Shown in pieces: positions 6,249 to 13,641 of a DNA stretch of 14,771 bases. This DNA comes from an uncultured Fretibacterium sp. Lineage in GTDB: Bacteria; Synergistota; Synergistia; Synergistales; Aminobacteriaceae. The notes beneath the pieces are model-generated. The model ran no database searches and had not been told where the DNA came from. It saw only the letters and a list, made by a program, of their open reading frames with translations. How positions within the stretch are numbered: position 1 is the stretch's first letter; every line of letters starts with the position of its first letter. Where the stretch lies: NCBI GenBank assembly GCA_937892105.1, contig CALAUZ010000009.1:1-14771 (forward strand), written 5' to 3'. The position numbers and the translations under genes were made by a program.

Positions 6249-6306
6249 TATCACGTTCAATCACTAAAAAATTCACCAAAAATTTTATATGTCAGGAGCG
6301 TTAATT

Positions 6307-7191
6307 ATGCAGATTGATATTAACAGCAGACTTATCGCACTTATCGGTACGCCTCTAAGCCAGTCATTCGCCGCTAGAATGCAGAACTCAGCTTACCAGG
6401 CCGCAGGGTTCAACATGGTCTATTGCTACTGCGAGGCAGACAGCGCACACCTCAAGGAAATTATTGACGGTATCCGCTACATGCCCACATTCTTGGGTTG
6501 CGCAGTAACAAAGCCCAACAAAGAAGCCGTCATGCAGTACCTCGATGACCTCGACCCGCTCTGCAAGAAAATCGGAAGCTCAAACACTGTCGTAAAAACC
6601 GAAAGCGGAAAGCTCGTTGGCTACAACACTGACGGCTACGGCGCACTCCGCGACATCAAGGAGCATGGCTGTGTCATCAAAGGAAATGTCATGTTCTCAT
6701 TCGGCGCAGGCGGAACTGGCAGGAGCGTTTGCCTTGAGCTTGCCGAAGAGGGCGCAAAGAAAATCTACATCTCCTCACGTTCTGAGAAATGCGAGACACT
6801 CAGCGAGGAAATCAACAAGTTCTATCCAGGTGTCTGCGTTCCCGTAAGGGCTGCTGATGAGGCCGGTATCGCAAAGGCTCTCGATGAAACAGATATCATT
6901 CTCAACCTCTCAGGTCTCGGCATGAAGGGCAAGGAAGAATATACCTGCGTTGACAAGAAATTCCTCAAACCCTCTCACGTATGCTTCGACGCAACATATA
7001 ACCCGGCAGAGACACGTTTCCTCAAGGAAGCTAAGGAAGTCGGCTGCAAGATGGTAATCAACGGTCTTGGAATGTCGCTGTATCAGGGTCTCCGTCAGAT
7101 CCAGCTTTGGACGGGCGGAAAGGCTGTTCCGCTGGACGTAATGCGCAACACCCTCGAAACTATCATGGCCGAGAAAGCCGCAGGAAAGTAA
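6307..7191 (+). CDS. aroE: Shikimate/quinate dehydrogenase family protein
   Basis: This enzyme reversibly oxidises shikimate, or a related hydroaromatic acid, to the 3-dehydro form with NAD(P). It has 294 residues. The substrate domain shows IGTPLSQSFAARMQN, VTKPNKEAV with the catalytic lysine (K72), SSNTVV and GYNTDGYG (D109). The Rossmann domain has SFGAGGTGRSV (131-141) and the C-terminal GLGMSLYQGLRQIQLWTG. The usual NVTxPHK motif reads AVTKPNK, a modest departure. The ATG at 6307 is chosen over the in-frame ATG at 6289 because AGGAG (6294-6298) lies eight bases before it. It is the first gene of an operon with aroD and a transporter, so a catabolic role or the use of quinate fits better than biosynthesis. 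Confidence 0.85.
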   Translation: MQIDINSRLIALIGTPLSQSFAARMQNSAYQAAGFNMVYCYCEADSAHLKEIIDGIRYMPTFLGCAVTKPNKEAVMQYLDDLDPLCKKIGSSNTVVKTESGKLVGYNTDGYGALRDIKEHGCVIKGNVMFSFGAGGTGRSVCLELAEEGAKKIYISSRSEKCETLSEEINKFYPGVCVPVRAADEAGIAKALDETDIILNLSGLGMKGKEEYTCVDKKFLKPSHVCFDATYNPAETRFLKEAKEVGCKMVINGLGMSLYQGLRQIQLWTGGKAVPLDVMRNTLETIMAEKAAGK

Positions 7192-7227
7192 AACTTTCTT
7201 TACTCACCAGAAAGGAGCAATGTATTA

Positions 7228-8085
7228 ATGGCACGTAAATTTTCGTTAGCGTACCTCACAATTCCAGGCACTAACCCGATGGATCAGATTAAGATTGCAA
7301 AGGAAGCCGGTTACGACTATGTCAGCCTCCGCACAATCCCTATGCACCTTCCCGGAGAACCTTCATTCCTCCCGCAGGACGATCCAAAACTCTTCGCTGA
7401 CATCAAGGCCGCCCTCAAAGAGTACGACATGCCCCTCATGGACATTGAGCTTGCCCGTATCCGCAAAGACCTCGACATCAACGAGTACAAGCCAGCGTTC
7501 GAGGCTGCCGCGAAACTCGGAGCAACTGACGTTCTGGGAAGTGTATGGACACGCGATGTAAAGTGGTACACAGAGACGGCAGGAAAAGTTGCTGACATGG
7601 CCAAAGAGTTTGGCTTAATGTTCAACATTGAGTTTCTTCCATGGGCAGGCGTAAGAAACCTTCAGGAGGATATCACCCTCATCGACAACCTTTACAGGGA
7701 TAACGTATTCGTGATGGTTGACACACTCCATGCAGGCAGAGCAGGCGTAACAGGCGCAGAACTTGCACGCACACCGAGAAAGTACTTCAGGTTCATTCAC
7801 CTCTGCGACGGCCCGGCAGGAAAGCCTTCCGATGACATGCCAAACGGCGATCCTGTACTCGACAACATCAAAGATGACCTCATGCTCTTTACGGCACGCG
7901 AAGGCAGAATGTATCCCGGTGAAGGCGCAATGGCAATAGCTGACATGGTAAAGGCAATGCCCAATATCCCGCTGTCGATTGAGCTTCCCAACCTTGCAGA
8001 AATCAAGGCTCGCGGAGTTGCAGGGCACGCAAAACAGTGCCTCGATGTCGCGAAGAAGTATTTTGCCGAAAACGGCATCGACTAA
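7228..8085 (+). CDS. Xylose isomerase-like TIM-barrel enzyme, possible 3-dehydroshikimate dehydratase
   Basis: The 285-residue protein belongs to the sugar phosphate isomerase/epimerase (AP endonuclease 2) superfamily of metal-dependent TIM barrels. Candidate metal ligands sit at strand ends: E135 (FNIEFLPW), D165 (MVDTLHAGRAG, also H168), H191 (FIHLCDGP) and E252 (LSIELPN). 3-Dehydroshikimate dehydratases of the AsbF/QuiC type belong to this fold. The neighbours aroE and aroD both handle dehydroshikimate, so that activity is the best guess; an isomerase or epimerase remains possible. AAAGGAG lies ten bases before the ATG, and aroD begins four bases after the stop. Confidence 0.75.
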   Translation: MARKFSLAYLTIPGTNPMDQIKIAKEAGYDYVSLRTIPMHLPGEPSFLPQDDPKLFADIKAALKEYDMPLMDIELARIRKDLDINEYKPAFEAAAKLGATDVLGSVWTRDVKWYTETAGKVADMAKEFGLMFNIEFLPWAGVRNLQEDITLIDNLYRDNVFVMVDTLHAGRAGVTGAELARTPRKYFRFIHLCDGPAGKPSDDMPNGDPVLDNIKDDLMLFTAREGRMYPGEGAMAIADMVKAMPNIPLSIELPNLAEIKARGVAGHAKQCLDVAKKYFAENGID

Positions 8086-8089
8086 GGCC

Positions 8090-8881
8090 ATGAAAACGCT
8101 TAAAATTCGCGGTGTTGAGCTTGGCGCGGGTGTTCCCAAAACTATTGTCCCGATAGTCGCGAAAACTAAAGCTGACATTCTCGCTAAGGCAGAGGAAATA
8201 ACAAAGTTACCTGCTGACCTTGTGGAATGGCGCGCAGATTTTTATACTGACCTGCTGAATACACCTGTCCTTCTTGAGACACTGAAGGAACTTCGCAAGG
8301 TACTCGGCAGCACTCCTATTCTTTTCACGATTAGGACGAAACCCGAAGGCGGAGAGATTGCCCCATCGTTCGAGGAATATTCGGCGGTTAATCTGGCTGT
8401 CGCAAAAAGCGGTGATGCAGACCTTGTTGACGTTGAGATGTTCTGGGGGAATACTGACTGGAACGCCAAAGCCTCCGATGTATCAGCGAAACTCACGGAC
8501 GAAATCCATAAGGCCGGGTGTCTCGTAGTAGGTTCACGCCACAATTTCTCCGACACTCCCGACAGAGACAGCATAGCTCTCACCCTCAAGCACCAGCAGG
8601 AAGCAGGCGCAGATATCCCGAAAGTAGCGGTAATGCCGAAAATCAGGGCAGATGTTCTCGATGTCATTGACGCTTCGATCAAGTATGGCAATGAAGCTGA
8701 CCGCCCGTTCCTCACAATCTCGATGGGGCCTCTCGGAATGATGAGCAGAGTAGCTTGTGAGCTTTCGGGGTCTTGCATGACATTCGGGGCAGCAGGCCAG
8801 GCAAGTGCGCCGGGACAGATACAGGTCGGCGAACTGAAAGACATGCTCACGAAGATACACAACGCACAGGCAGGAGCATAA
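8090..8881 (+). CDS. aroD: 3-Dehydroquinate dehydratase, type I
   Basis: This Schiff-base enzyme interconverts 3-dehydroquinate and 3-dehydroshikimate. It has 263 residues, the type I length. All key residues are seen: E46 and R48 in VEWRAD, R82 in TIRTKPEGGE, the catalytic base H151 in SRHNFSDTP, the Schiff-base lysine K178 in ADIPKVAVMP, R220 in GMMSRVACELSG, and the closing loop FGAAGQASAPGQI. An upstream extension to 7979 overlaps the TIM-barrel gene and is rejected; ATG 8090 gives the family start. The SD is weak (TAAGG), and the four-base gap suggests translational coupling to the preceding gene. Confidence 0.95.
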   Translation: MKTLKIRGVELGAGVPKTIVPIVAKTKADILAKAEEITKLPADLVEWRADFYTDLLNTPVLLETLKELRKVLGSTPILFTIRTKPEGGEIAPSFEEYSAVNLAVAKSGDADLVDVEMFWGNTDWNAKASDVSAKLTDEIHKAGCLVVGSRHNFSDTPDRDSIALTLKHQQEAGADIPKVAVMPKIRADVLDVIDASIKYGNEADRPFLTISMGPLGMMSRVACELSGSCMTFGAAGQASAPGQIQVGELKDMLTKIHNAQAGA

Positions 8882-8884
8882 ACG

Positions 8885-9814
8885 ATGATGAATTTACCCG
8901 AAAAGGTTACAATGTGTGAAGTCGGTCTCAGGGACGGCCTACAGAATGAGAAGGCCATTCCCACAACCGATGACAAGCTGGAACTGTTGAGGGGAATGAT
9001 TGACGCTGGCTACAAGGTTATCGAAGTCGGCTCATTCATGCACCCAAAGAAAGTCCCGCAGATGGCAGACACTGACGAAATCTTCAAGCGTATCGGCGAG
9101 GTCCCCGCAGATGTAGAACTCAGGGCGTTAATCCCAAACACCCGCGGTGTGCAGCGTGCTATTGATTGCGGCTGCAAGAAGGTTAAACTCAATGTTTCCG
9201 CCAGCCGTATGCACAACCTAAAGAACCTTAACCGCACACCTGAAGAGAGCGTTGCAGGTTTTGCCGACTGCGTTAAGATGGCCAACGAGAACAAGATAGC
9301 AATCTCCGGCTCAATTTCTATGCCTTTTGCGTCCCCTTGGGAGGGTAGAACCCCAGTTGAGGACGTTGACGCAATAATCGAGGCATACTTGAAGGTCGGA
9401 ATTGACGAAATATCATTGTCCGATGCGTCAGGACAGGCAGTCCCAAATCAGGTCTACGATCTCTGCAAGCACGTGCGCGAGAAATACCCGCAGGCTTCAT
9501 GGTGGCTTCACTTCCACAACACCAGAGGCGCGGCAATGGCGAATATCCTTGCGGCAATGCAGGCTGGAATGACACGCTTTGATGCTTCGTTCGGAGGATT
9601 GGGCGGCTGTCCGTTTGTTCCTGGTGCGGCAGGCAATATCTCGTCTGAGGACGTAATCAATATGCTTGACGAGATGGGAATTGTTACGGGCGTTGATGTC
9701 CTGAAGGTTATGGCACTGTCCCGCAAAGTCAGTGAGCTTATCGGCCATAGCCTCGACAGCTACGTGTTAAGGGCTGGACGCTCAAAGGATCTAATAGCCT
9801 CGCAGGCAGAGTAA
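8885..9814 (+). CDS. HMG-CoA lyase-family (DRE-TIM) carbon-carbon lyase
   Basis: The 309-residue protein has the DRE-TIM metallolyase fold. CEVGLRDGLQNE (11-22) holds R16 and D17, and VIEVGS holds E47. LHFHNTRG holds the metal ligands H209 and H211. GGLGGCPFVPGAAGN (237-251) holds the catalytic loop Cys242 and Asn251. The spacing matches HMG-CoA lyase, which cleaves a tertiary beta-hydroxy acyl-CoA by retro-aldol chemistry. Differences are FHNTRG in place of FHDT(R/Y)G, SMPFASPWEG where HMG-CoA lyases have FGCP-EG, and LSDASGQAVP in place of LGDTIGxxxP. The substrate may therefore differ. It follows aroD by three bases, with GGAG eight bases before the start. No leucine-catabolism genes are nearby. 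The tandem ATG leaves a one-residue uncertainty in the start. Confidence 0.85.
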   Translation: MMNLPEKVTMCEVGLRDGLQNEKAIPTTDDKLELLRGMIDAGYKVIEVGSFMHPKKVPQMADTDEIFKRIGEVPADVELRALIPNTRGVQRAIDCGCKKVKLNVSASRMHNLKNLNRTPEESVAGFADCVKMANENKIAISGSISMPFASPWEGRTPVEDVDAIIEAYLKVGIDEISLSDASGQAVPNQVYDLCKHVREKYPQASWWLHFHNTRGAAMANILAAMQAGMTRFDASFGGLGGCPFVPGAAGNISSEDVINMLDEMGIVTGVDVLKVMALSRKVSELIGHSLDSYVLRAGRSKDLIASQAE

Positions 9815-9824
9815 GTATTTATGA

Positions 9825-9891
9825 CCCCCTAAATCCCTCCTAATCTATGGGGGACTTGCCTCCCCTGCGCAAGGGGAGGACTGGGAGGGAT
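9825..9891. repeat. Nested GC-rich palindrome between enzyme and transporter genes
   Basis: An outer pair, ATCCCTCC (9833-9840) and GGAGGGAT (9884-9891), encloses an inner perfect 8-bp hairpin, CCTCCCCT (9859-9866) and AGGGGAGG (9872-9879), with a five-base loop. CCCCC at 9825-9829 and GGGGG at 9849-9853 offer an alternative pairing. No T-run follows, so it is not a simple terminator. It resembles the dispersed intergenic palindromes that set mRNA stability. The outer arm is the same 8-mer as the stem of the cysE terminator. Confidence 0.65.
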
Positions 9892-9933
9892 CGAATTGTT
9901 ACATAATTTTAATAGTCAGGAGGAATTCATTTC

Positions 9934-10506
9934 ATGTTCAAATGGCTTGATGAGCATTTTGAAGAGTGCTTAATGGTCATATTTCTGATACTGATTGCAT
10001 GTGTCATGATGCTTCAGGTTGTCGTCAGAAAGATACCCTTCATTCAGTCGCTCACATGGGCGGAAGAATTTTCGCGCTTCATGTGGATTATGAGTGTTTT
10101 CATTTCCCTTCCCTACACAATCAGGAAGGCCAACATGCTCCGTGTCAGCGTTGTCCTTGACCTCATGCCTCAGAAACTCCGCAAAACCATCAATCTCTGC
10201 GTTGATGTTATCATTGCGGTATGCATGGCTCTCCTTGCGTATCACTCAATTGAGTGCCTCAAGTGGTCAGCCGGTGAAATGCTGGAGGGCGCAAAGGCTG
10301 AGACTTCACCCGCAATGAACTGGCCTATGTGGTGGCTGTATGCTGTAGGTCTTTTCGGTTTTGCTCTGGCAACGTTGAGGGCAGTGCAGATGTTCTTTGT
10401 ACACCTTGCACACTTCAATGAGAGAGAGCTTACAACGCTTGAGCAGACACAGCTTGACGCTAAGGCAGAAGCAGAAGCAGGACTCAGAGCAGAGGGGGCG
10501 AAGTAA
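9934..10506 (+). CDS. dctQ: TRAP transporter small membrane subunit (DctQ)
   Basis: This is the four-helix subunit that joins the large TRAP permease in the inner membrane. The 190 residues show hydrophobic segments at about 12-32, 46-62, 86-106 and 130-156. The family's WAEEFSRFMWI signature lies at 42-52. A charged, Ala/Glu-rich cytoplasmic tail (about 160-190) ends the protein. AGGAGG (9918-9923) lies ten bases before the ATG. dctM starts three bases after the stop. Confidence 0.93.
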   Translation: MFKWLDEHFEECLMVIFLILIACVMMLQVVVRKIPFIQSLTWAEEFSRFMWIMSVFISLPYTIRKANMLRVSVVLDLMPQKLRKTINLCVDVIIAVCMALLAYHSIECLKWSAGEMLEGAKAETSPAMNWPMWWLYAVGLFGFALATLRAVQMFFVHLAHFNERELTTLEQTQLDAKAEAEAGLRAEGAK

Positions 10507-10509
10507 TCA

Positions 10510-11799
10510 ATGGCAGCATTATTAGTGTTCGTAGTGTTCCTTGTAGCAATAATTATCTCGATACCTATCGGGGTCAGCATGATACTCGGCTCAGTCGCTC
10601 CCATTTTGATGATGGCACGCGGCGGAGTTATTCCCCAGGTAGTCGATAACACGTTATCCGGCGCAAACTCAACACCAATCCTCGCAGTCCCCTTGTTCAT
10701 ACTCGGCGGCGTTATCATGGCTGAGGGCGGTATCTCCAAAAAACTGTTCAACTTCTTCTCTTATTTTGTTGGAAGAATGACGGGTGGAGTTCCCTGCGCG
10801 GTTGTTCTTACGTGCCTGTTCTACGGCGCAATCTCAGGTTCAGGCCCTGCAACAACAGCGGCAGTCGGTGCAATGTGCGTACCGTTCATGGTAGATCTGG
10901 GCTACAACAAGACGTGGGCATCAGGACTTATCGCAGTTGCGGGAGGATTGGGCGTTATCATTCCGCCGTCAATACCTTTCGTACTCTACTCACTGGCTAC
11001 GGGTGTTTCAACCGGAAAATTATTCTTGGGCGGAGTATTTCCTGGAATATTAATCGGTCTCTTCCTCATGGGTTACGCTGTGTTCTACTGCGCAACAAAA
11101 GGCGAGGACAAAGCAAAGATTAAAGCACGTCTCGATGAAATCAGCGCAAATGGTTTCTGGCCGCTCTTTAAGGATTCGTTCTGGGCGTTAATGTGCCCGA
11201 TTATCATTCTGGGCGGTATTTATACTGGTTTCTTCACACCGACAGAAGCAGCAGTCGTCTCAGTGTTCTACGCGATTATCGTCTGCCTTTTCATTGAGCG
11301 TACGATAAAGTTCTCGGCACTTCCAGCGTTCCTCATCAGCTCCGTGAAGACATATGGCGGACTGGCATTCGTTCTTGCGTTTGCGACGGCATTCGGAAGG
11401 GTTCTTTCCCTCACACACGCAACGTCAGCGGTTCAGGATTTCATCGTCGGCAATTTCCACAGCTCCGTATCAGTCCTCAGCATATGCACGATAATCTTCC
11501 TCATTCTCGGAATGATTATGGACACCGGCCCTGCGATCATCATTCTTGCACCTGTTCTTCTTCCTGCGGTTAAGATGCTCGGAGTTGACGAAGTTCATTT
11601 CGGCGTTGTACTTGTGTGCTGCCTGTCAATCGGACTTGCTACACCTCCTTTCGGACTGGATTTGTTCGTTGCGGGGAATATCTCACAGGATCAGCCTATG
11701 GACGTTGCGAAAAAGGCTTTCCCGTTCATCGTGGCATTCCTGCTTTCACTTGCCCTTATCGTATACGTACCTGCGATAAGCACGTGGCTTGTGTATTAG
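10510..11799 (+). CDS. dctM: TRAP transporter large permease (DctM)
   Basis: This is the sodium-coupled transport subunit of the TRAP system, an inner-membrane protein of 429 residues with roughly a dozen hydrophobic segments. Family motifs include the N-terminal SIPIGVSMILG, GAISGSGPATTAAVGAM, the GGLGVIIPPSIPFVLY loop, GGIYTGFFTPTEAA, GMIMDTGPAIIILAPVLLP and CLSIGLATPPFGLDLF. GAGGGGG (10492-10498) provides the SD. Order Q-M-P with tight spacing indicates one transporter unit, probably serving the enzymes encoded just upstream. Confidence 0.96.
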   Translation: MAALLVFVVFLVAIIISIPIGVSMILGSVAPILMMARGGVIPQVVDNTLSGANSTPILAVPLFILGGVIMAEGGISKKLFNFFSYFVGRMTGGVPCAVVLTCLFYGAISGSGPATTAAVGAMCVPFMVDLGYNKTWASGLIAVAGGLGVIIPPSIPFVLYSLATGVSTGKLFLGGVFPGILIGLFLMGYAVFYCATKGEDKAKIKARLDEISANGFWPLFKDSFWALMCPIIILGGIYTGFFTPTEAAVVSVFYAIIVCLFIERTIKFSALPAFLISSVKTYGGLAFVLAFATAFGRVLSLTHATSAVQDFIVGNFHSSVSVLSICTIIFLILGMIMDTGPAIIILAPVLLPAVKMLGVDEVHFGVVLVCCLSIGLATPPFGLDLFVAGNISQDQPMDVAKKAFPFIVAFLLSLALIVYVPAISTWLVY

Positions 11800-11819
11800 T
11801 ATAAGGGGGTATGTTATTC

Positions 11820-12920
11820 ATGAAGAAATTTATCATTACCCTGTTAGTGTTTGTTCTGGCTCTGAGTTCATGCGCGTATGGAGCGTCAGAGTTTGATGAA
11901 GTATGGCTGGTTACTGCTGACACTACGGCAAAGGGTGCGGCAGGACAGGTATTTGTCCAGCTAGTACAGGAAAAAGTGAAGGCGGCAAATGCCGGCCTCG
12001 TAATCGACTACTTCCCCAATGGAGAACTTGGCGGGGACGCTGACCTTCTTCGTCAGGCACAGAAGGGCTATATAGCTATAATGCTCTGCCAGACTGCGCC
12101 GGTTGTGTCATTCATTCCTGAAGTTGCAGTGTTCGATCTTCCTATGGTGTTCGCGAGATATGACGGCGATACGATAGACAAGGTTCTTAACGGCGACTCG
12201 GAGTTCCACAAGAAGATGTCGGCAGCCTACGAGAAAGCAGGGCTTCACCTTCTAGGCTTCATGCAGAACGCAACGTACAGGCTTACTACAGCGAACAAAG
12301 ACCTTCAGACGTTGAGCGACTTCAAGGGACTTCAGATACGTACAATGGAGAACGCCAACCACATGACATTCTGGACGGCAATCGGTGCAGAACCTACGCC
12401 TCTTGCGTGGTCAGAGCTTTACATCTCCCTCCAGAACGGGACGGTCAATGCTCAGGAGAACGCGGCGGATACATGCGTTGGTGCACACTTTGAGGAAGTC
12501 CAGAACTATCTCGCCTGCACAAACCATATTCTCTACTGCAACCAGATATGCATCAATGACAAACTCTATAAAGCACTTTCGCCGGAACACCAGGCGGTAC
12601 TGAATAAGGCAGTGTCAGAGGCATTGCAGGAAATGCGCCCGAAACTTGAGGATATTGACAGGAGCAACAAGGACATACTCATAAAGGGCAACATGAAGCT
12701 TATTGAGTACGATAACTCATTCTTCACCGATGTTCTTGCAATGCAGGGAGTACGCGACTTGTACAGGAGGATTGACAGTGCGACCAATGGGCTTGCCAGT
12801 TCACTGGAAAAGAGCCTCGCAGATGTTGCGGAAGCCTCGAAGCCCGTACCTGCGAATGCAATCGAGAATGCAGAGGCCAATAATGAGCCTGATCCTTCTG
12901 AGGAGAAACCTGCGGAATAA
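11820..12920 (+). CDS. dctP: TRAP transporter substrate-binding protein (DctP)
   Basis: This exported receptor binds a carboxylate ligand and hands it to DctQM. It has 366 residues. The signal sequence starts MKKFIITLLVFVLALSSC and ends about AYGA. ALSSC also fits a lipobox with Cys18, so the protein may be a membrane-anchored lipoprotein. The family signature LSDFKGLQIRTMEN carries the conserved ligand-carboxylate arginine (R174), followed by WTAIGAEPTPLAWSELYISL and QNGTVNAQEN. The C-terminal tail is rich in Ala, Pro and Glu. The ATG at 11820 is preferred to that at 11811, because AAGGGGG (11803-11809) is ten bases from the former and one base from the latter. Substrate specificity cannot be read from the sequence; the neighbours suggest a hydroaromatic acid. 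Confidence 0.93.
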   Translation: MKKFIITLLVFVLALSSCAYGASEFDEVWLVTADTTAKGAAGQVFVQLVQEKVKAANAGLVIDYFPNGELGGDADLLRQAQKGYIAIMLCQTAPVVSFIPEVAVFDLPMVFARYDGDTIDKVLNGDSEFHKKMSAAYEKAGLHLLGFMQNATYRLTTANKDLQTLSDFKGLQIRTMENANHMTFWTAIGAEPTPLAWSELYISLQNGTVNAQENAADTCVGAHFEEVQNYLACTNHILYCNQICINDKLYKALSPEHQAVLNKAVSEALQEMRPKLEDIDRSNKDILIKGNMKLIEYDNSFFTDVLAMQGVRDLYRRIDSATNGLASSLEKSLADVAEASKPVPANAIENAEANNEPDPSEEKPAE

Positions 12921-12934
12921 CACAACAAAAATTT

Positions 12935-12967
12935 ATCCCCTTGCTTTAACGGCAGGGGGATTTTTTT
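12935..12967. terminator. Terminator between dctP and the methyltransferase gene
   Basis: ATCCCCTTGC (12935-12944) pairs with GCAGGGGGAT (12952-12961) as a 10-bp stem with a seven-base loop, overlapping a run of seven T on the plus strand (12961-12967). On the minus strand the hairpin is followed by AAATTTTTG, so it can also end the convergent methyltransferase transcript. Confidence 0.85.
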
Positions 12968-12971
12968 GACC

Positions 12972-13595
12972 TTATTTCCGGGCGGCAATCACAATCCACG
13001 AATGTGAAGGGTGATGTTCCGTCTTGATTTCACGGAAGCCCGCAGACTTTAACGCGTCTTCTATCTCTTCCGGCGTGTACGTGTTCATGGTATCAATTAT
13101 TGACTTGAACCACATACTTGGCTTATCCCTTCCATCAGATTCACTGACTATGACGAAATGACCGCCGTCCCTGAGTACCCTCCTGACTTCCCCAAAACAC
13201 TTCACCAGTCCGGGCCAAAAATATATAGTCTCGAATGCTGTAGCAAGGTCAAACCTCCCGTCAGCAAACGGCATAGCTGACACATCGCCTTCAACAACTT
13301 CACAGCGTCCAGACTTTATCATGTCCCTGTTGTATGTCCTTGCTTTCTCCAGTGAGAGAGGCGAGTAATCCAGCCCCGTAACATGCGAGGAAGGATATTT
13401 CTTCAGCAAGTCCCGTATATTCTTCCCTCCACCGCAACCAAGTTCCGCAATCTCTAATGGCTCAGGGGTATTCAGGCGCGACATTCCCCAATGTGCTACA
13501 GGAGCATGAAATACATTCATTCCCCAAATCATTACACGCCCCATTATTCCGGAAGGTTTACCGGCATTGTCGAAAAACTTATTGAGCAGTCCCAA
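12972..13595 (-). CDS. Class I SAM-dependent methyltransferase
   Basis: The 207-residue Rossmann-fold methyltransferase (Methyltransf_11 type) has motif I IAELGCGGG (49-57), the acidic ribose-binding strand GLDYSP (74-79), the motif III-like EGDVSAMPFADGRFD (102-116) and the later EVRRVLRDGGHFVIV. The substrate is unknown. UbiE-like and small-molecule methyltransferases share this pattern. The start is TTG at 13595: an in-frame TGA lies two codons upstream, so no ATG can extend the frame. AAGGA and GGTGA lie upstream as SD candidates. It is 46 bases downstream of the AEC transporter gene on the same strand and may be co-transcribed with it. Confidence 0.87.
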   Translation of the reverse strand: MGLLNKFFDNAGKPSGIMGRVMIWGMNVFHAPVAHWGMSRLNTPEPLEIAELGCGGGKNIRDLLKKYPSSHVTGLDYSPLSLEKARTYNRDMIKSGRCEVVEGDVSAMPFADGRFDLATAFETIYFWPGLVKCFGEVRRVLRDGGHFVIVSESDGRDKPSMWFKSIIDTMNTYTPEEIEDALKSAGFREIKTEHHPSHSWIVIAARK

Positions 13596-13641
13596 CTTTC
13601 ACCATTCCTTCAGCAAAAAGTTTTACTACTCAAATTATATC

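Noticed and set aside
6289..6306. Start of the shikimate dehydrogenase gene at 6289
   Set aside because: The SD AGGAG lies inside this stretch and serves the ATG at 6307.
7979..8089. aroD frame extended upstream to 7979
   Set aside because: It overlaps the TIM-barrel gene in another frame, and the family start is at 8090.
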